Origin: Pelistega sp.
GTDB lineage: Bacteria > Pseudomonadota > Gammaproteobacteria > Burkholderiales > Burkholderiaceae_B
DNA length: 63,189 bases
Assembly: GCA_030538255.1 (NCBI GenBank)
Contig: JAUNUI010000019.1
Coordinates: 1-63,189 of the forward strand
Reading direction: 5' to 3'
The notes below the pieces were generated by a model. That model saw only the letters and a program-made list of their open reading frames with translations, did no database searches and was not told the origin of the DNA. Positions 8,438-16,986 of this stretch are shown piece by piece. Made by a program: the position numbers and the translations under genes. Position 1 is the first letter of the stretch. Each line of letters opens with the position of its first letter.

Positions 8438-8502
8438 CCTGCTTGAAAAAGCGACCTATATATGTACACAGTATCGACATGTAGTAATGAGTTTGCTGTA
8501 AT
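8438..8502 (+). promoter_or_regulatory. Repeated promoter cassette, copy 1 (LexA-like box plus sigma70 promoter)
   Basis: A conserved CCTGCTTGAAAAAGCGACC block leads into a 16-bp LexA-like box, CTAT-N8-ACAG (8456-8471; consensus CTGT-N8-ACAG), then -35 TCGACA (8474-8479), a 17-bp spacer and -10 TGTAAT (8497-8502). Homology with copy 3 extends about 60 bp further upstream. It precedes the small secreted-protein gene; the -10 to ATG distance is 73 bp, as in copy 3. Confidence 0.6.
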
Positions 8503-8574
8503 GAAGATAAGCAATGACTTATTAAGTTAAGTAAGTCATGACGTTCATCAGTACGCTTGAGTAAGGAGTCAGTG

Positions 8575-8799
8575 ATGCGAATACCATTCGTAAGAACCAG
8601 TGTGATCTGTCTAGGTCTATTACTCAGCATAGCGGGACCCGCACAAGCTAAGAAAGGCGATGCTGGCAAGGTCACCTATGTCGGTGGCGGCCGTTATCTG
8701 TGTACAGGCAATAGCGTGGATTGCACTCGTATTAAAGAAAACAACCGCCGCATCACCCGAGAAACCATCGAGCGTGGCAAGTCGCGTCATAAGCGCTAA
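8575..8799 (+). CDS. Small exported basic protein, unknown family
   Basis: A 74-residue protein from ATG 8575, preceded by AAGGAG at 6 nt (an upstream TTG at 8557 is less likely). It has a clear Sec signal peptide ending AGPAQA|KK, leaving about 50 residues with GGRYLCTGNSVDCTRIKENN, containing two cysteines that could form a disulfide, and a strongly basic C-terminus (ERGKSRHKR). I do not recognise the family. It is the first gene downstream of cassette copy 1, so it may be damage-inducible; a periplasmic role is inferred from the leader only. Confidence 0.65.
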   Translation: MRIPFVRTSVICLGLLLSIAGPAQAKKGDAGKVTYVGGGRYLCTGNSVDCTRIKENNRRITRETIERGKSRHKR

Positions 8800-8912
8800 G
8801 GCTTAAGGCATGAGATACGTGCTAAGTGCTAAGACTTGTCATTAAGGTAAGCGATAGAGCCAAAACAGCACAAGCCAAGCCAAGCTACAGTAAACCTATT
8901 AACAACAAACAT

Positions 8913-8976
8913 CTGCTTGATAAAGCGACCTATATATGTACACAGTATCGACATGTCGTTGATATATTGATTTAAT
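8913..8976 (+). promoter_or_regulatory. Repeated promoter cassette, copy 2
   Basis: Same layout as copy 1: CTGCTTGATAAAGCGACC, LexA-like CTAT-N8-ACAG at 8930-8945, -35 TCGACA at 8948-8953, 17-bp spacer, -10 TTTAAT at 8971-8976. It lies 153 bp upstream of the GIY-YIG gene, in a gap (8800-9128) that otherwise holds nothing recognisable. Confidence 0.55.
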
Positions 8977-9128
8977 AGTAAATAAGGCGTTTCAGTAGTT
9001 TTAGTCGTGCCAGAGATGGCAGTTTTAGTAGAGATTGAATTTCGCCTTTGCTGTGAAGGCCTTATGATCCCAGAAAGTAAGTAATTCTTAAACTAGATAA
9101 AAAATACGTGCAAATAAAGAGGATTTAA

Positions 9129-9713
9129 ATGAAACAAGATATCGATTATGTTTTTAGCATCTTTGAAGCGAGTACCCCAGTTCTACAAATTCATGAGTTA
9201 ACAGATACTTACTGGAAACGTAATACGGCTAATGGTCGTAAGGGCAATAAAGACTCAAGAATCGGACCGTGGAGAGAGGGTAAGTATAGTGTGCTTAATC
9301 AAGCAGCATGGGATGAAAGAGGCGCCTGTTTATATATGGTTCAGGAGGGTAGCAATATTCGCTATATTGGAAAATCAAAAACAAGGCTAAAAGACCGCTG
9401 GCGTTTGTCGCCGGCTCTTGACCCTAAGACCATGGAGCGCATGCCTGGAAGGCAGGTATTTCATAATCAATGCTGGCCTTATATTGAACAATCGGCAACT
9501 CAGAATCCAAATTTGGAGATTGAGGTGCGCTCAATCAGAGCCCATAAATTGAAGGATGTCCTCATCGCATTAGGAGAGCCCTTATCAGAGCTAACTGATT
9601 TTGCGGACGATGAAGGCAATTTTGTTGCCGCGGTTGAACGCTGGATTCTGGGTCGTAGCAGCAACGAGTTAGCAAACTGGAATACAGCTTTGACCAACAA
9701 GGAAGACTATTAG
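9129..9713 (+). CDS. GIY-YIG-type nuclease-fold protein
   Basis: A 194-residue protein with AAGAGGA before ATG. Residues about 66-92 hold the GIY-YIG core in a variant form: CLYMVQEGSNIRYIGKSK, then LKDRWR supplying the conserved arginine; RKG-rich N-terminal and C-terminal flanks (FVAAVERWILG with a candidate metal-binding glutamate) are unfamiliar. GIY-YIG proteins cut or nick DNA. Set between cassette copy 2 and a gene for a free-standing methyltransferase-type N-domain, it belongs to the same defense island and may be co-transcribed with the following gene (126 bp away). Confidence 0.65.
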   Translation: MKQDIDYVFSIFEASTPVLQIHELTDTYWKRNTANGRKGNKDSRIGPWREGKYSVLNQAAWDERGACLYMVQEGSNIRYIGKSKTRLKDRWRLSPALDPKTMERMPGRQVFHNQCWPYIEQSATQNPNLEIEVRSIRAHKLKDVLIALGEPLSELTDFADDEGNFVAAVERWILGRSSNELANWNTALTNKEDY

Positions 9714-9839
9714 TTGAGATAGATCAGCCTAGTGCAAGAACAGCATTTAACTTCACTAGGCTGGGTGACTCTAGTAAAAAGTGAACCTCACAGCGCAATG
9801 GCTAAGAAATTGACTAAGCAATAATAAGGAAGAATTGAC

Positions 9840-10337
9840 ATGACAAGTAAATACAAATCACAGAATAAACACACTATGCATTCTACTAATACACACCATA
9901 AGACAAGCGAACGCTCACAAGGCATCTCCGTGTTCGAGTTTCTAAGCTCACTTAGCTTCCTAGGCGGAGAGCCTGAATCTATTGAGCGCCCATTGGGCAA
10001 GGTATTCGATGAGGAGAATAAATCATCTCAACCAGAGACGGGAGAGGTGATCTTGCCAGGTCGCTTGTACTTTAAGCCTGTAGAGCCAGGGGTGAATTTG
10101 CAGCAGACCTTAGAAAATATGCTCGACGACCCCTTAATTAAACAGCACTATGCCCGCCAAGCCATCGTCACCGATTATCAACATATCGTCGGCTACGACA
10201 GACTACGTGATGAACATGTGAGTTATTCACTGGCCGAGATTGAAGCCATGAGCGAAGCCGAGCGCAATGAACCGATGAAGTTTTTCTGTACGCTGATGGG
10301 CTTGGAGCGAGAGATGTTTCCAAGTGCGATGGCGTAG
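9840..10337 (+). CDS. Stand-alone MmeI/YeeA-type N-terminal domain protein (paralogue A)
   Basis: A 165-residue protein with AAGGAAG before ATG. Residues 32-160 align by eye with residues 27-138 of the large methyltransferase encoded at 12026: both have the FL-xx-L start, NP/QPETGEV then a basic-aromatic strand (GRLYFKPVEPGVNL), VTDYQHIVGYDRLRD and FFCTLMGLE. It has no methyltransferase, helicase or nuclease motif. Its first 30 residues are polar and unrelated. A role as modulator, decoy or assembly partner of the neighbouring restriction-like complex is my inference. Function otherwise unknown. Confidence 0.62.
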   Translation: MTSKYKSQNKHTMHSTNTHHKTSERSQGISVFEFLSSLSFLGGEPESIERPLGKVFDEENKSSQPETGEVILPGRLYFKPVEPGVNLQQTLENMLDDPLIKQHYARQAIVTDYQHIVGYDRLRDEHVSYSLAEIEAMSEAERNEPMKFFCTLMGLEREMFPSAMA

Positions 10338-10426
10338 ATAAACTAGCACCACCTACATTATCGAATGACGGCGAGCCGAGAGTACTGGGAGTGCGGTTAA
10401 GATGACATGGCCCTTACTCGTGAGTT

Positions 10427-10960
10427 TTAGCGAGGGCCAAAGTCAGGCGCATTAAACTTTTTAACCTCAATTTCTTTGAAATTTTGCGGACTAGGCCAGT
10501 TAGGCGTCCTGAGAATATAGTAGTAATAAATAATACTACTTAAGCTAAGAAATCCTAATCGGCCATCCTCTTGCAGCATGAAAGATAAGAAGCCCAAAAA
10601 GATGATAGGCAATAGCATGAAGAGAGCCGCAATCATCCAGTGCACACAACGGCGTAGCAAATAGAAGCGAAGACTGAAAGCCGCCAGGAAGAACAACAGG
10701 AGCATCATGCCAGTTAGGCTGCCGATATCAGTAAATTCCTCATCGCTTGAAAACATAGGAAGCGAAAAGTGAATAATGACAGCCAGGATAAAGAGAATGG
10801 ATAAAGAAAGATTCTCAGAGAAGACCCTAAGTAGATTCCCTTTTTGAATTTTCATGTCTTGAGTATACATGAGATAGTTATCAATACATGAAGAACAGAC
10901 AGTATCGTTTAAGTTGAAATAACCGACCTTATTCTGACAATGGCTACATTGGTCGAACAT
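10427..10960 (-). CDS. Four-helix membrane protein with N-terminal CxxC pairs
   Basis: A 177-residue protein on the opposite strand to its neighbours. The N-terminus has CSHCQNK...CSSC, a possible zinc ribbon, followed by four hydrophobic segments (about residues 48-66, 80-98, 104-128 and 134-148) and a polar tail. I do not recognise the family. It interrupts the paralogue A/B region, so it may be cargo of a separate insertion or a membrane component of the defense island; nothing in the sequence decides this. Confidence 0.6.
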   Translation of the reverse strand: MFDQCSHCQNKVGYFNLNDTVCSSCIDNYLMYTQDMKIQKGNLLRVFSENLSLSILFILAVIIHFSLPMFSSDEEFTDIGSLTGMMLLLFFLAAFSLRFYLLRRCVHWMIAALFMLLPIIFLGFLSFMLQEDGRLGFLSLSSIIYYYYILRTPNWPSPQNFKEIEVKKFNAPDFGPR

Positions 10961-11148
10961 GTTATACCCGCTGAAAGTGATCGAAATCTTGAATTTAAAT
11001 TATATCTAAATTATGAGATGGTAGAGCGAATAGAGCAGGCGATAAAATCTGAAAAAGCGATTACCAGCCAAAAGAGCACCGTACCTAGCGAAAAATCAGC
11101 TTGAAAAAGAGATTGTGTGCCAAAAAATCACTGCTCCTTGCGTCAGAA

Positions 11149-11213
11149 CCTGCTTGAAAAAGCGAGCTATATATGCACACAGTATCGACATGTCGTTATG
11201 AGTTTGCTGTAAT
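11149..11213 (+). promoter_or_regulatory. Repeated promoter cassette, copy 3
   Basis: CCTGCTTGAAAAAGCGAGC, LexA-like CTAT-N8-ACAG at 11167-11182, -35 TCGACA at 11185-11190, 17-bp spacer, -10 TGTAAT at 11208-11213. Upstream, 11092-11148 resembles 8390-8437 of copy 1, and downstream the leaders also resemble each other, so about 190 bp have been duplicated as a unit. Confidence 0.6.
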
Positions 11214-11285
11214 AGAGATAAGAAAGAAACGTAGTAGTAAGTGAATAAACCGAATTTCATTTCATCAGTATCAGGAGAGATAGTC

Positions 11286-11798
11286 ATGAGCGAAATATAC
11301 GATAACAATGACGAACGTTATGAGAATCATGAGCGCCGCGAGCTTCAAGAACGCCGCGAGAACCTTATGCGCATGCGTGAAGAGCATCTGGATAAATTGA
11401 AAGAACAATCCATGGTTAAGTTTTTAAGTGACTTGATTGTGCTTGGCTCCAATCATCCGAAAGCACCGAGACCCTTAGACGAGGTTTACCATAAGGAGAA
11501 CCTGTCACCCAATCCCGAGACGGGCGAAGTGATTAAATCCGGGAAGCTGTTCTTCCGACGCGTCAAACAAGGCGTGGATCTCGATCAAACACTAGCAGAC
11601 ATCCTCGCTGACCCATTAGTAAAAATACACGCCACACGCATCATTGTCGTCACGGATTATCATCATATGGTGGCCTATGACCGATTACGCGATTATCACG
11701 TAAGTTATTCATTAGCCATGGATAGAGAGATGACAGAGCATGAAGGCAAAGAGTCAGCAAAGTTTTTCTTGGTCTTGGCAGGGATGGAATGGACGTGA
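11286..11798 (+). CDS. Stand-alone MmeI/YeeA-type N-terminal domain protein (paralogue B)
   Basis: A 170-residue protein from ATG 11286 with AGGAGA at 7 nt; an upstream GTG at 11241 is open but lacks a ribosome site. Residues 5-42 form a charged, probably coiled-coil helix (ERRELQERRENLMRMREEHL). Residues 45-168 match paralogue A and the methyltransferase N-domain: NPETGEV, GKLFFRRVKQGVDL, VVTDYHHMVAYDRLRD, FFLVLAGME. It sits directly under cassette copy 3 and 228 bp before the methyltransferase. Probable partner or competitor of that protein; this is inference from shared domain and position. Confidence 0.64.
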   Translation: MSEIYDNNDERYENHERRELQERRENLMRMREEHLDKLKEQSMVKFLSDLIVLGSNHPKAPRPLDEVYHKENLSPNPETGEVIKSGKLFFRRVKQGVDLDQTLADILADPLVKIHATRIIVVTDYHHMVAYDRLRDYHVSYSLAMDREMTEHEGKESAKFFLVLAGMEWT

Positions 11799-11837
11799 TG
11801 GGTGGGTGTTAGGGTTGTGCAGTTAACGGTAATTAAA

Positions 11838-11894
11838 AACGGCACTAAAAACGGCAATTGAAAATTGACCACCTGGGGATTTTAGAGTGCCGTT
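11838..11894. repeat. IS21-like terminal remnant / inverted repeat
   Basis: Arms AACGGCACT (11838-11846) and AGTGCCGTT (11886-11894) enclose CGGCAATTGAAAATTGACC, a sequence of the kind found at ends of IS21-family elements. The same core recurs at 34445 and 53884 without any transposase, so these look like scars. It may also terminate transcription of the upstream gene. Confidence 0.4.
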
Positions 11895-12025
11895 GATATC
11901 GTTAAGATGGCATAGCTGTGCGCTGTCTAGTCGAGCTTATCTCTATATAATAGTGAAACAATCAGTTACGAATACAAAGCTCTTCTTTTGTATCCATCAG
12001 ATCTTTATTTTTAAGTGTAGATATT

Positions 12026-14803
12026 ATGTCAGTCAATCAAACAGAACTTTATAATGGTTTAGAGAAAATCGCTAAAGAAGACGATCGCGCTAATTATATT
12101 TATGACTTCTTGAAGTTGTTTGGTGCGCCTGACTCAACCATTACACGCTTACGCAATACTAGCTCTGACTATAACGTTGCCTCAAATCCAGATGCAGGCG
12201 AAGTAGCGCAGAGAGAGCGTGTCTATTTTCTACCCGTGGCGAGTGGTCAAGACATCTTTGCCGCGATGGACACATTGCGCGAAGAATCAAAAATTAAGAC
12301 ACATAAAATCCGCTTTTTATTGGTGACGGACTTTAACGATATAGTCGCCTACGATATGCGCATGGATGACATCTTGGAATGCGCTTTCAGTGAGCAACAT
12401 AAGGAATTATCGTTCTTCTTACCTCTAGTGGGTTACGAGCGTTCACGCGATTGGACCGAGAATGAGGTTGATGTACGCGCTGCTGAGAAAATGGGACGCT
12501 TATTTGATTTAATCCGTACCAATAATGCAATAGAAACCACAGAGCAAGCGCACCACCTTAATGTATTTTTAACGCGTTTACTCTTCTGTTTCTTTGCTGA
12601 AGATACGGGGATTTTTGAAAAAGGCCAATTCACCAAAGCCATCACAGACAATACTTTGCGCGATGGTAGTGATATGGCTGCTTGCTTAGATACGCTGTTC
12701 GATATTTTAAATGAGCCTGATAACTCCGCTATGCGTAAGCGCGTGCCGAATTATTTGAGTGATTTTCCTTACGTTAATGGCGGATTATTTAAAGACAAGA
12801 TTACCATCCCGAAATTCACCGCACGAATTCGTCGTAATTTATTAGAGTCAGCACGCTTAAATTGGTCGGAAATTAATCCTGATATTTTCGGCTCGATGTT
12901 CCAGGCAGTGATAGATCCTGAACAACGTAGTAATCAAGGGCAACATTACACTTCAGTACCGAATATTATGAAGGTGATACAGCCCTTGTTCTTGCAGCCT
13001 CTTTATGATGAATTAAATAAAATTATCAACGTAAAGGATAGCGCTAAGAAGCTTAAAGCTTTGCATCAACTGTCAATTCGCTTAGGTGAGATTAAGGTCT
13101 TTGACCCCGCTTGTGGTTCAGGAAATTTCTTGATTATTGCCTATAAAGAATTGCGCTTACTTGAGATGGCGATCTTTAAAGCGATTCAAGCTATTGCAAG
13201 GGCAGACAATCTCTTATTGAGTACGATTAGCCTTGACCAGTTCTATGGGATTGAGATGGATGACTCCGCTCAAGAAATTGCCACCTTATCACTCTGGCTT
13301 GCTGAGCACCAGATGAATGTGAAGTTTAAAGAAGCTTTCGGTAGTGTGCAACCCACTTTACCACTAAAAGCCAGTGGTAATATTGTGCATGGTAATAGCT
13401 TGCGCTTAGATTGGAATAAGGTCTGTCCTAAGACTGAGCAGGATGAAGTCTATGTGGTGGGCAATCCGCCGTTTGGTGGATCGGGCAATAGAACAGAATC
13501 GCAAACAGAAGATATGGAAATTGTCTTCAATGGTTTTGCTAAATTCAAATTTCTAGATTATGTCTCTTGTTGGTTTTGGAAAGGTGCACAGTATATTCAG
13601 AATAGCCAGGCTAAATTAGCGCTCGTTTCAACAAACTCAATCTGCCAAGGTGAGCAAGTGGCTATGTTGTGGCCTTATGTGTTTGACCTAGGACTAGAAA
13701 TTAACTTTGCTTATCAGACTTTCCCATGGCGCAATAATGCGCGAGATAATGCAGCGGTGCATGTGGTCATTATTGGCCTTTCTATGCAGACGGCAGGGGA
13801 TAAAACAATTTATCGCTTATTGGATGATCAATGGCATAGTCAAGAGGTGCAAAATATTAGCCCTTATTTAATTGAGGGCGGTAATTTGGCTGTGGCTAGT
13901 CGAAGTGCTCCTTTCGCAAATGTTTCAGTAATGCTCTTTGGAAATAAGCCAGTAGATGGAGGTCACTTATTGATGACAACGGCAGAGAAGGATGCACTTA
14001 TTACCGCTGAGCCGAATGCAAAACAATGGATAAAAAAACTATTAGGAGCCGATGAGTTTATTAATGGCAAAGAGCGATGGTGTTTATGGTTGGTAGGCGT
14101 CACAGAAGAAGAACTTCAGTCTATGCCTAAAGTAATGGAACGAGTAAATGGGGTTAAAAGCATGCGAATGTCAAGTCGTAAAATAGCTACTCAACGACTG
14201 GCAGAAGTCCCTCATTTGTTTGGTGAAATTAGGCAGCCAGTTAACGGAGAGTATATTTTAGTTCCTTTAGTTACTTCCGATAAACGACAGTATGTTCCAA
14301 TAGGTTTTTATAACGCATCGGTTATTTCAACTAACCTAAACTCAATCATTCCCAATGCTTCGTTGTATGAGTTTGGGTTAATAAGCTCAACAATGCATAA
14401 TGATTGGATGCGCACTGTCGCAGGTCGTTTAGGGATTGGCTACCGCTATTCAGGCACGCTAGTCTATAACACCTTCCCCTGGCCTGAAGCCAGTGATAAG
14501 CAGAAACAAGAAATTGCGGACCTCGCTGAGGAAGTGATCTTAGTGCGTGAAGAGTTTCCTGCCATGACCTTAGCGCAGCTTTATAACCCTGAGTCTATGC
14601 CAGAGAAGCTGCTTGCTGCACATCAAGAATTGGATAGGGCAGTAGAGCAACTGTATCGTAAGAAACCATTTGCCGATGCTTTCGAGCGGGTAGAGTTTTT
14701 ATTTGGTCTATATGAACAATTAATTGAAGCTGAAAGAAAGCAACTGGCTAATAGACCAGCGACTCGTCGTGCCCGTAAAACTAGTGCTCACACAGACTTA
14801 TAA
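12026..14803 (+). CDS. MmeI/YeeA-like class I SAM-dependent DNA methyltransferase
   Basis: A 925-residue protein. Order: N-terminal domain (24-140) shared with the two small upstream proteins; a helical spacer (LNVFLTRLLFCFFAEDTGIF near 175); SAM-binding motif I FDPACGSGNFL near 358; adenine-methyltransferase motif IV NPPFGGSGN near 478; a target-recognition region; and a C-terminal MmeI-like helical domain (TLVYNTFPWPEAS onward). I see no PD-(D/E)xK nuclease motif at the N-terminus, unlike MmeI itself, so cutting is probably done by a partner. Expected role: N6-adenine methylation marking self DNA. It begins a three-gene set with a helicase and a T5orf172 protein, the order I recall for Bacillus subtilis yeeA-yeeB-yeeC. 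Confidence 0.85.
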   Translation: MSVNQTELYNGLEKIAKEDDRANYIYDFLKLFGAPDSTITRLRNTSSDYNVASNPDAGEVAQRERVYFLPVASGQDIFAAMDTLREESKIKTHKIRFLLVTDFNDIVAYDMRMDDILECAFSEQHKELSFFLPLVGYERSRDWTENEVDVRAAEKMGRLFDLIRTNNAIETTEQAHHLNVFLTRLLFCFFAEDTGIFEKGQFTKAITDNTLRDGSDMAACLDTLFDILNEPDNSAMRKRVPNYLSDFPYVNGGLFKDKITIPKFTARIRRNLLESARLNWSEINPDIFGSMFQAVIDPEQRSNQGQHYTSVPNIMKVIQPLFLQPLYDELNKIINVKDSAKKLKALHQLSIRLGEIKVFDPACGSGNFLIIAYKELRLLEMAIFKAIQAIARADNLLLSTISLDQFYGIEMDDSAQEIATLSLWLAEHQMNVKFKEAFGSVQPTLPLKASGNIVHGNSLRLDWNKVCPKTEQDEVYVVGNPPFGGSGNRTESQTEDMEIVFNGFAKFKFLDYVSCWFWKGAQYIQNSQAKLALVSTNSICQGEQVAMLWPYVFDLGLEINFAYQTFPWRNNARDNAAVHVVIIGLSMQTAGDKTIYRLLDDQWHSQEVQNISPYLIEGGNLAVASRSAPFANVSVMLFGNKPVDGGHLLMTTAEKDALITAEPNAKQWIKKLLGADEFINGKERWCLWLVGVTEEELQSMPKVMERVNGVKSMRMSSRKIATQRLAEVPHLFGEIRQPVNGEYILVPLVTSDKRQYVPIGFYNASVISTNLNSIIPNASLYEFGLISSTMHNDWMRTVAGRLGIGYRYSGTLVYNTFPWPEASDKQKQEIADLAEEVILVREEFPAMTLAQLYNPESMPEKLLAAHQELDRAVEQLYRKKPFADAFERVEFLFGLYEQLIEAERKQLANRPATRRARKTSAHTDL

Positions 14804-14860
14804 GCATTTTCCACCGTAATCCTTTAATTTCGTCACTTTAGTTAGTAAGGAAACAATCGA

Positions 14861-16981
14861 ATGGCTATCCAACTCTTAGAAGTTCAGTATGCACAAACCG
14901 GTAAGAGTACCCAAGGTAATGCGATGGGTATGCGTGAGATGCAGGCTAAGGCCTACGATAAGCGCAACGCGCAATACTTATTGCTTAAAGCACCTCCTGC
15001 ATCGGGTAAATCTCGTGCCTTGATGTTTCTGGCTTTAGATAAATTACATTATCAAGGTATTCGTAAAGCGATTGTTGCCGTGCCTGAGATGTCCATTGGT
15101 AGTTCATTTAGAAATACCAATCTCACCGAGCATGGTTTCTTTGCGGATTGGGAAGTTCTAGCACATAATAATTTATGCACAGATGAGAATGATGCTGGCA
15201 AGATTGAAATCTTTAAAGCTTTTATGGCAAATCCGCATGAGCAGACTTTAGTTTGTACGCATGCAACGCTACGCTTTGCCTGTGATCAGCTGGATGCTAA
15301 GGACTTTGATAATGTCTTGGTGGCGATTGATGAGTTTCATCATGTCTCTGCAGAACAGGATAATCGTTTGGGTGTATTAATTGATCGCTTAATGAATGAT
15401 TCCTCAGCACATATTATTGCCATGACGGGATCGTACTTCCGTGGTGATGGTGTGCCTATCCTCTTATCCGAGGATGAGGAGAAGTTTGAGAAAGTCACCT
15501 ATACCTATTATGAGCAATTGAATGGCTACACGCACCTAAAGTCACTTGGCCTAGGCTATCACTTTTATCAAGGACGTTATCTTGATGCATTAGGCGAGGT
15601 GATTGATCCGACGAAGAAGACAATTATCCATATCCCGAATGTGAATGCGGGTGAGGCCGTGGTTGATAAGTATTCGGCGGTTGGTCACATCATCGATACG
15701 ATTGGTGAGATTGAGAGCACAGATTCTGAGACTGGCATTATTACGGTTCGCACGCATGCAGGTAAGCTCATTAAAGTGGCTGACCTAGTGGATGATAGAC
15801 CGCATATCCGCCCACGTGTTCAAGCCTATCTACGCAATATTCAATCACGTGACGATATGGATATTATCGTGGCGCTTGGGATGGCGAAAGAAGGCTTTGA
15901 TTGGCCGTATTGCGAACATGTACTTACGCTGGGGTATCGTGGTTCCATGACTGAGGTAGTACAGATTATTGGTCGCTCAACACGTGACTGTGAAGGTAAA
16001 TCACATGCTCAATTTACCAATCTTATTGCCCAGCCCGATGCCGCTGATGAGGATGTGAAAGTATCCGTGAATAACCTACTTAAGGCGATTACCCTATCCT
16101 TAATGATGGAGCAGGTCTTAGCGCCGAATATTAAATTTAAGCGCCGTTCCGATATTAAAGCTGGTGAGAAAATAGAGCCTGGCACGATTATCGTTGATGA
16201 TTCAAGCAATAAACCATCCGATAAGGTTATGAAAATCCTCAATGGTGAGCGCGATGAAATTACTGCAGCATTGGCTGAAAGCAAAGAGGCAGAACGCTTA
16301 ATCACCGATACCATCGATCCTGAAGTGGTGAATAAAATTTTACTTCCGAAGATCATCGCTAAGCGTTACCCAGATCTCACGCAAATTGAGATAGAACAAG
16401 TACAGCAAGGCTATTTAACAGGGATTAAAATTGTTCAGGAAGGTGGTCTTGTTGATATTAAGGACATACCTAAGGATGCTGAGATTGAAGGTGAGCGTAC
16501 TTATGTGTATAAGGATGGTCGCTATGTGGATATCAAGACGCTTTCTGAAGAAGAGCAACAGGCGACTCCGCCAGCTAAACAAATTCGTGAGCGAGATTTG
16601 CCTTATGGTACAGGTGGTGAGAATGAAGGTGCTGGTTTAGATCGGAAATTTATCCTATTGGGCAAGAAATTTATTAATGTGTCCAATCTACCCATTGACT
16701 TAATTCAAGCGGTTAATCCATTTCAGCAAGCGTATGAGATTCTCTCGAAGAACGTCACCGCAGAAGTGCTGAAAACTATTCATGACGTGGCTTTAGCTAA
16801 TGAGATTCAAATGACTGAAACCGAAGCCGTTATGTTGTGGCCTAAGATTAATGCCTTTGTTAAAGCGCATAATCGCCCACCATCAATTGCCTCTACCGAT
16901 ACAGAAGAAAAGCGCATGGCTCAAGCGATTGTGTATGTACGTAATCAGAAGGCACAACGATTAGCCGCAGGAGAGGTCTAA
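14861..16981 (+). CDS. DEAD/DEAH-like superfamily 2 helicase (YeeB-like)
   Basis: A 706-residue helicase with AAGGA before ATG. Motif I is an atypical APPASGKS (about residue 45), motif II IDEFHH (about 156), motif III MTGSY (about 188), and motif VI QIIGRSTRD (about 369). The C-terminus ends in a helicase-associated-type module (INAFVKAHNRPPSIASTDTEEKRMA), a copy of which opens the next protein. As part of the methyltransferase-helicase-nuclease set it likely translocates along DNA and couples recognition to cleavage. The following gene starts 5 bp after its stop, showing one operon. Confidence 0.86.
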   Translation: MAIQLLEVQYAQTGKSTQGNAMGMREMQAKAYDKRNAQYLLLKAPPASGKSRALMFLALDKLHYQGIRKAIVAVPEMSIGSSFRNTNLTEHGFFADWEVLAHNNLCTDENDAGKIEIFKAFMANPHEQTLVCTHATLRFACDQLDAKDFDNVLVAIDEFHHVSAEQDNRLGVLIDRLMNDSSAHIIAMTGSYFRGDGVPILLSEDEEKFEKVTYTYYEQLNGYTHLKSLGLGYHFYQGRYLDALGEVIDPTKKTIIHIPNVNAGEAVVDKYSAVGHIIDTIGEIESTDSETGIITVRTHAGKLIKVADLVDDRPHIRPRVQAYLRNIQSRDDMDIIVALGMAKEGFDWPYCEHVLTLGYRGSMTEVVQIIGRSTRDCEGKSHAQFTNLIAQPDAADEDVKVSVNNLLKAITLSLMMEQVLAPNIKFKRRSDIKAGEKIEPGTIIVDDSSNKPSDKVMKILNGERDEITAALAESKEAERLITDTIDPEVVNKILLPKIIAKRYPDLTQIEIEQVQQGYLTGIKIVQEGGLVDIKDIPKDAEIEGERTYVYKDGRYVDIKTLSEEEQQATPPAKQIRERDLPYGTGGENEGAGLDRKFILLGKKFINVSNLPIDLIQAVNPFQQAYEILSKNVTAEVLKTIHDVALANEIQMTETEAVMLWPKINAFVKAHNRPPSIASTDTEEKRMAQAIVYVRNQKAQRLAAGEV

Positions 16982-16986
16982 ACATT

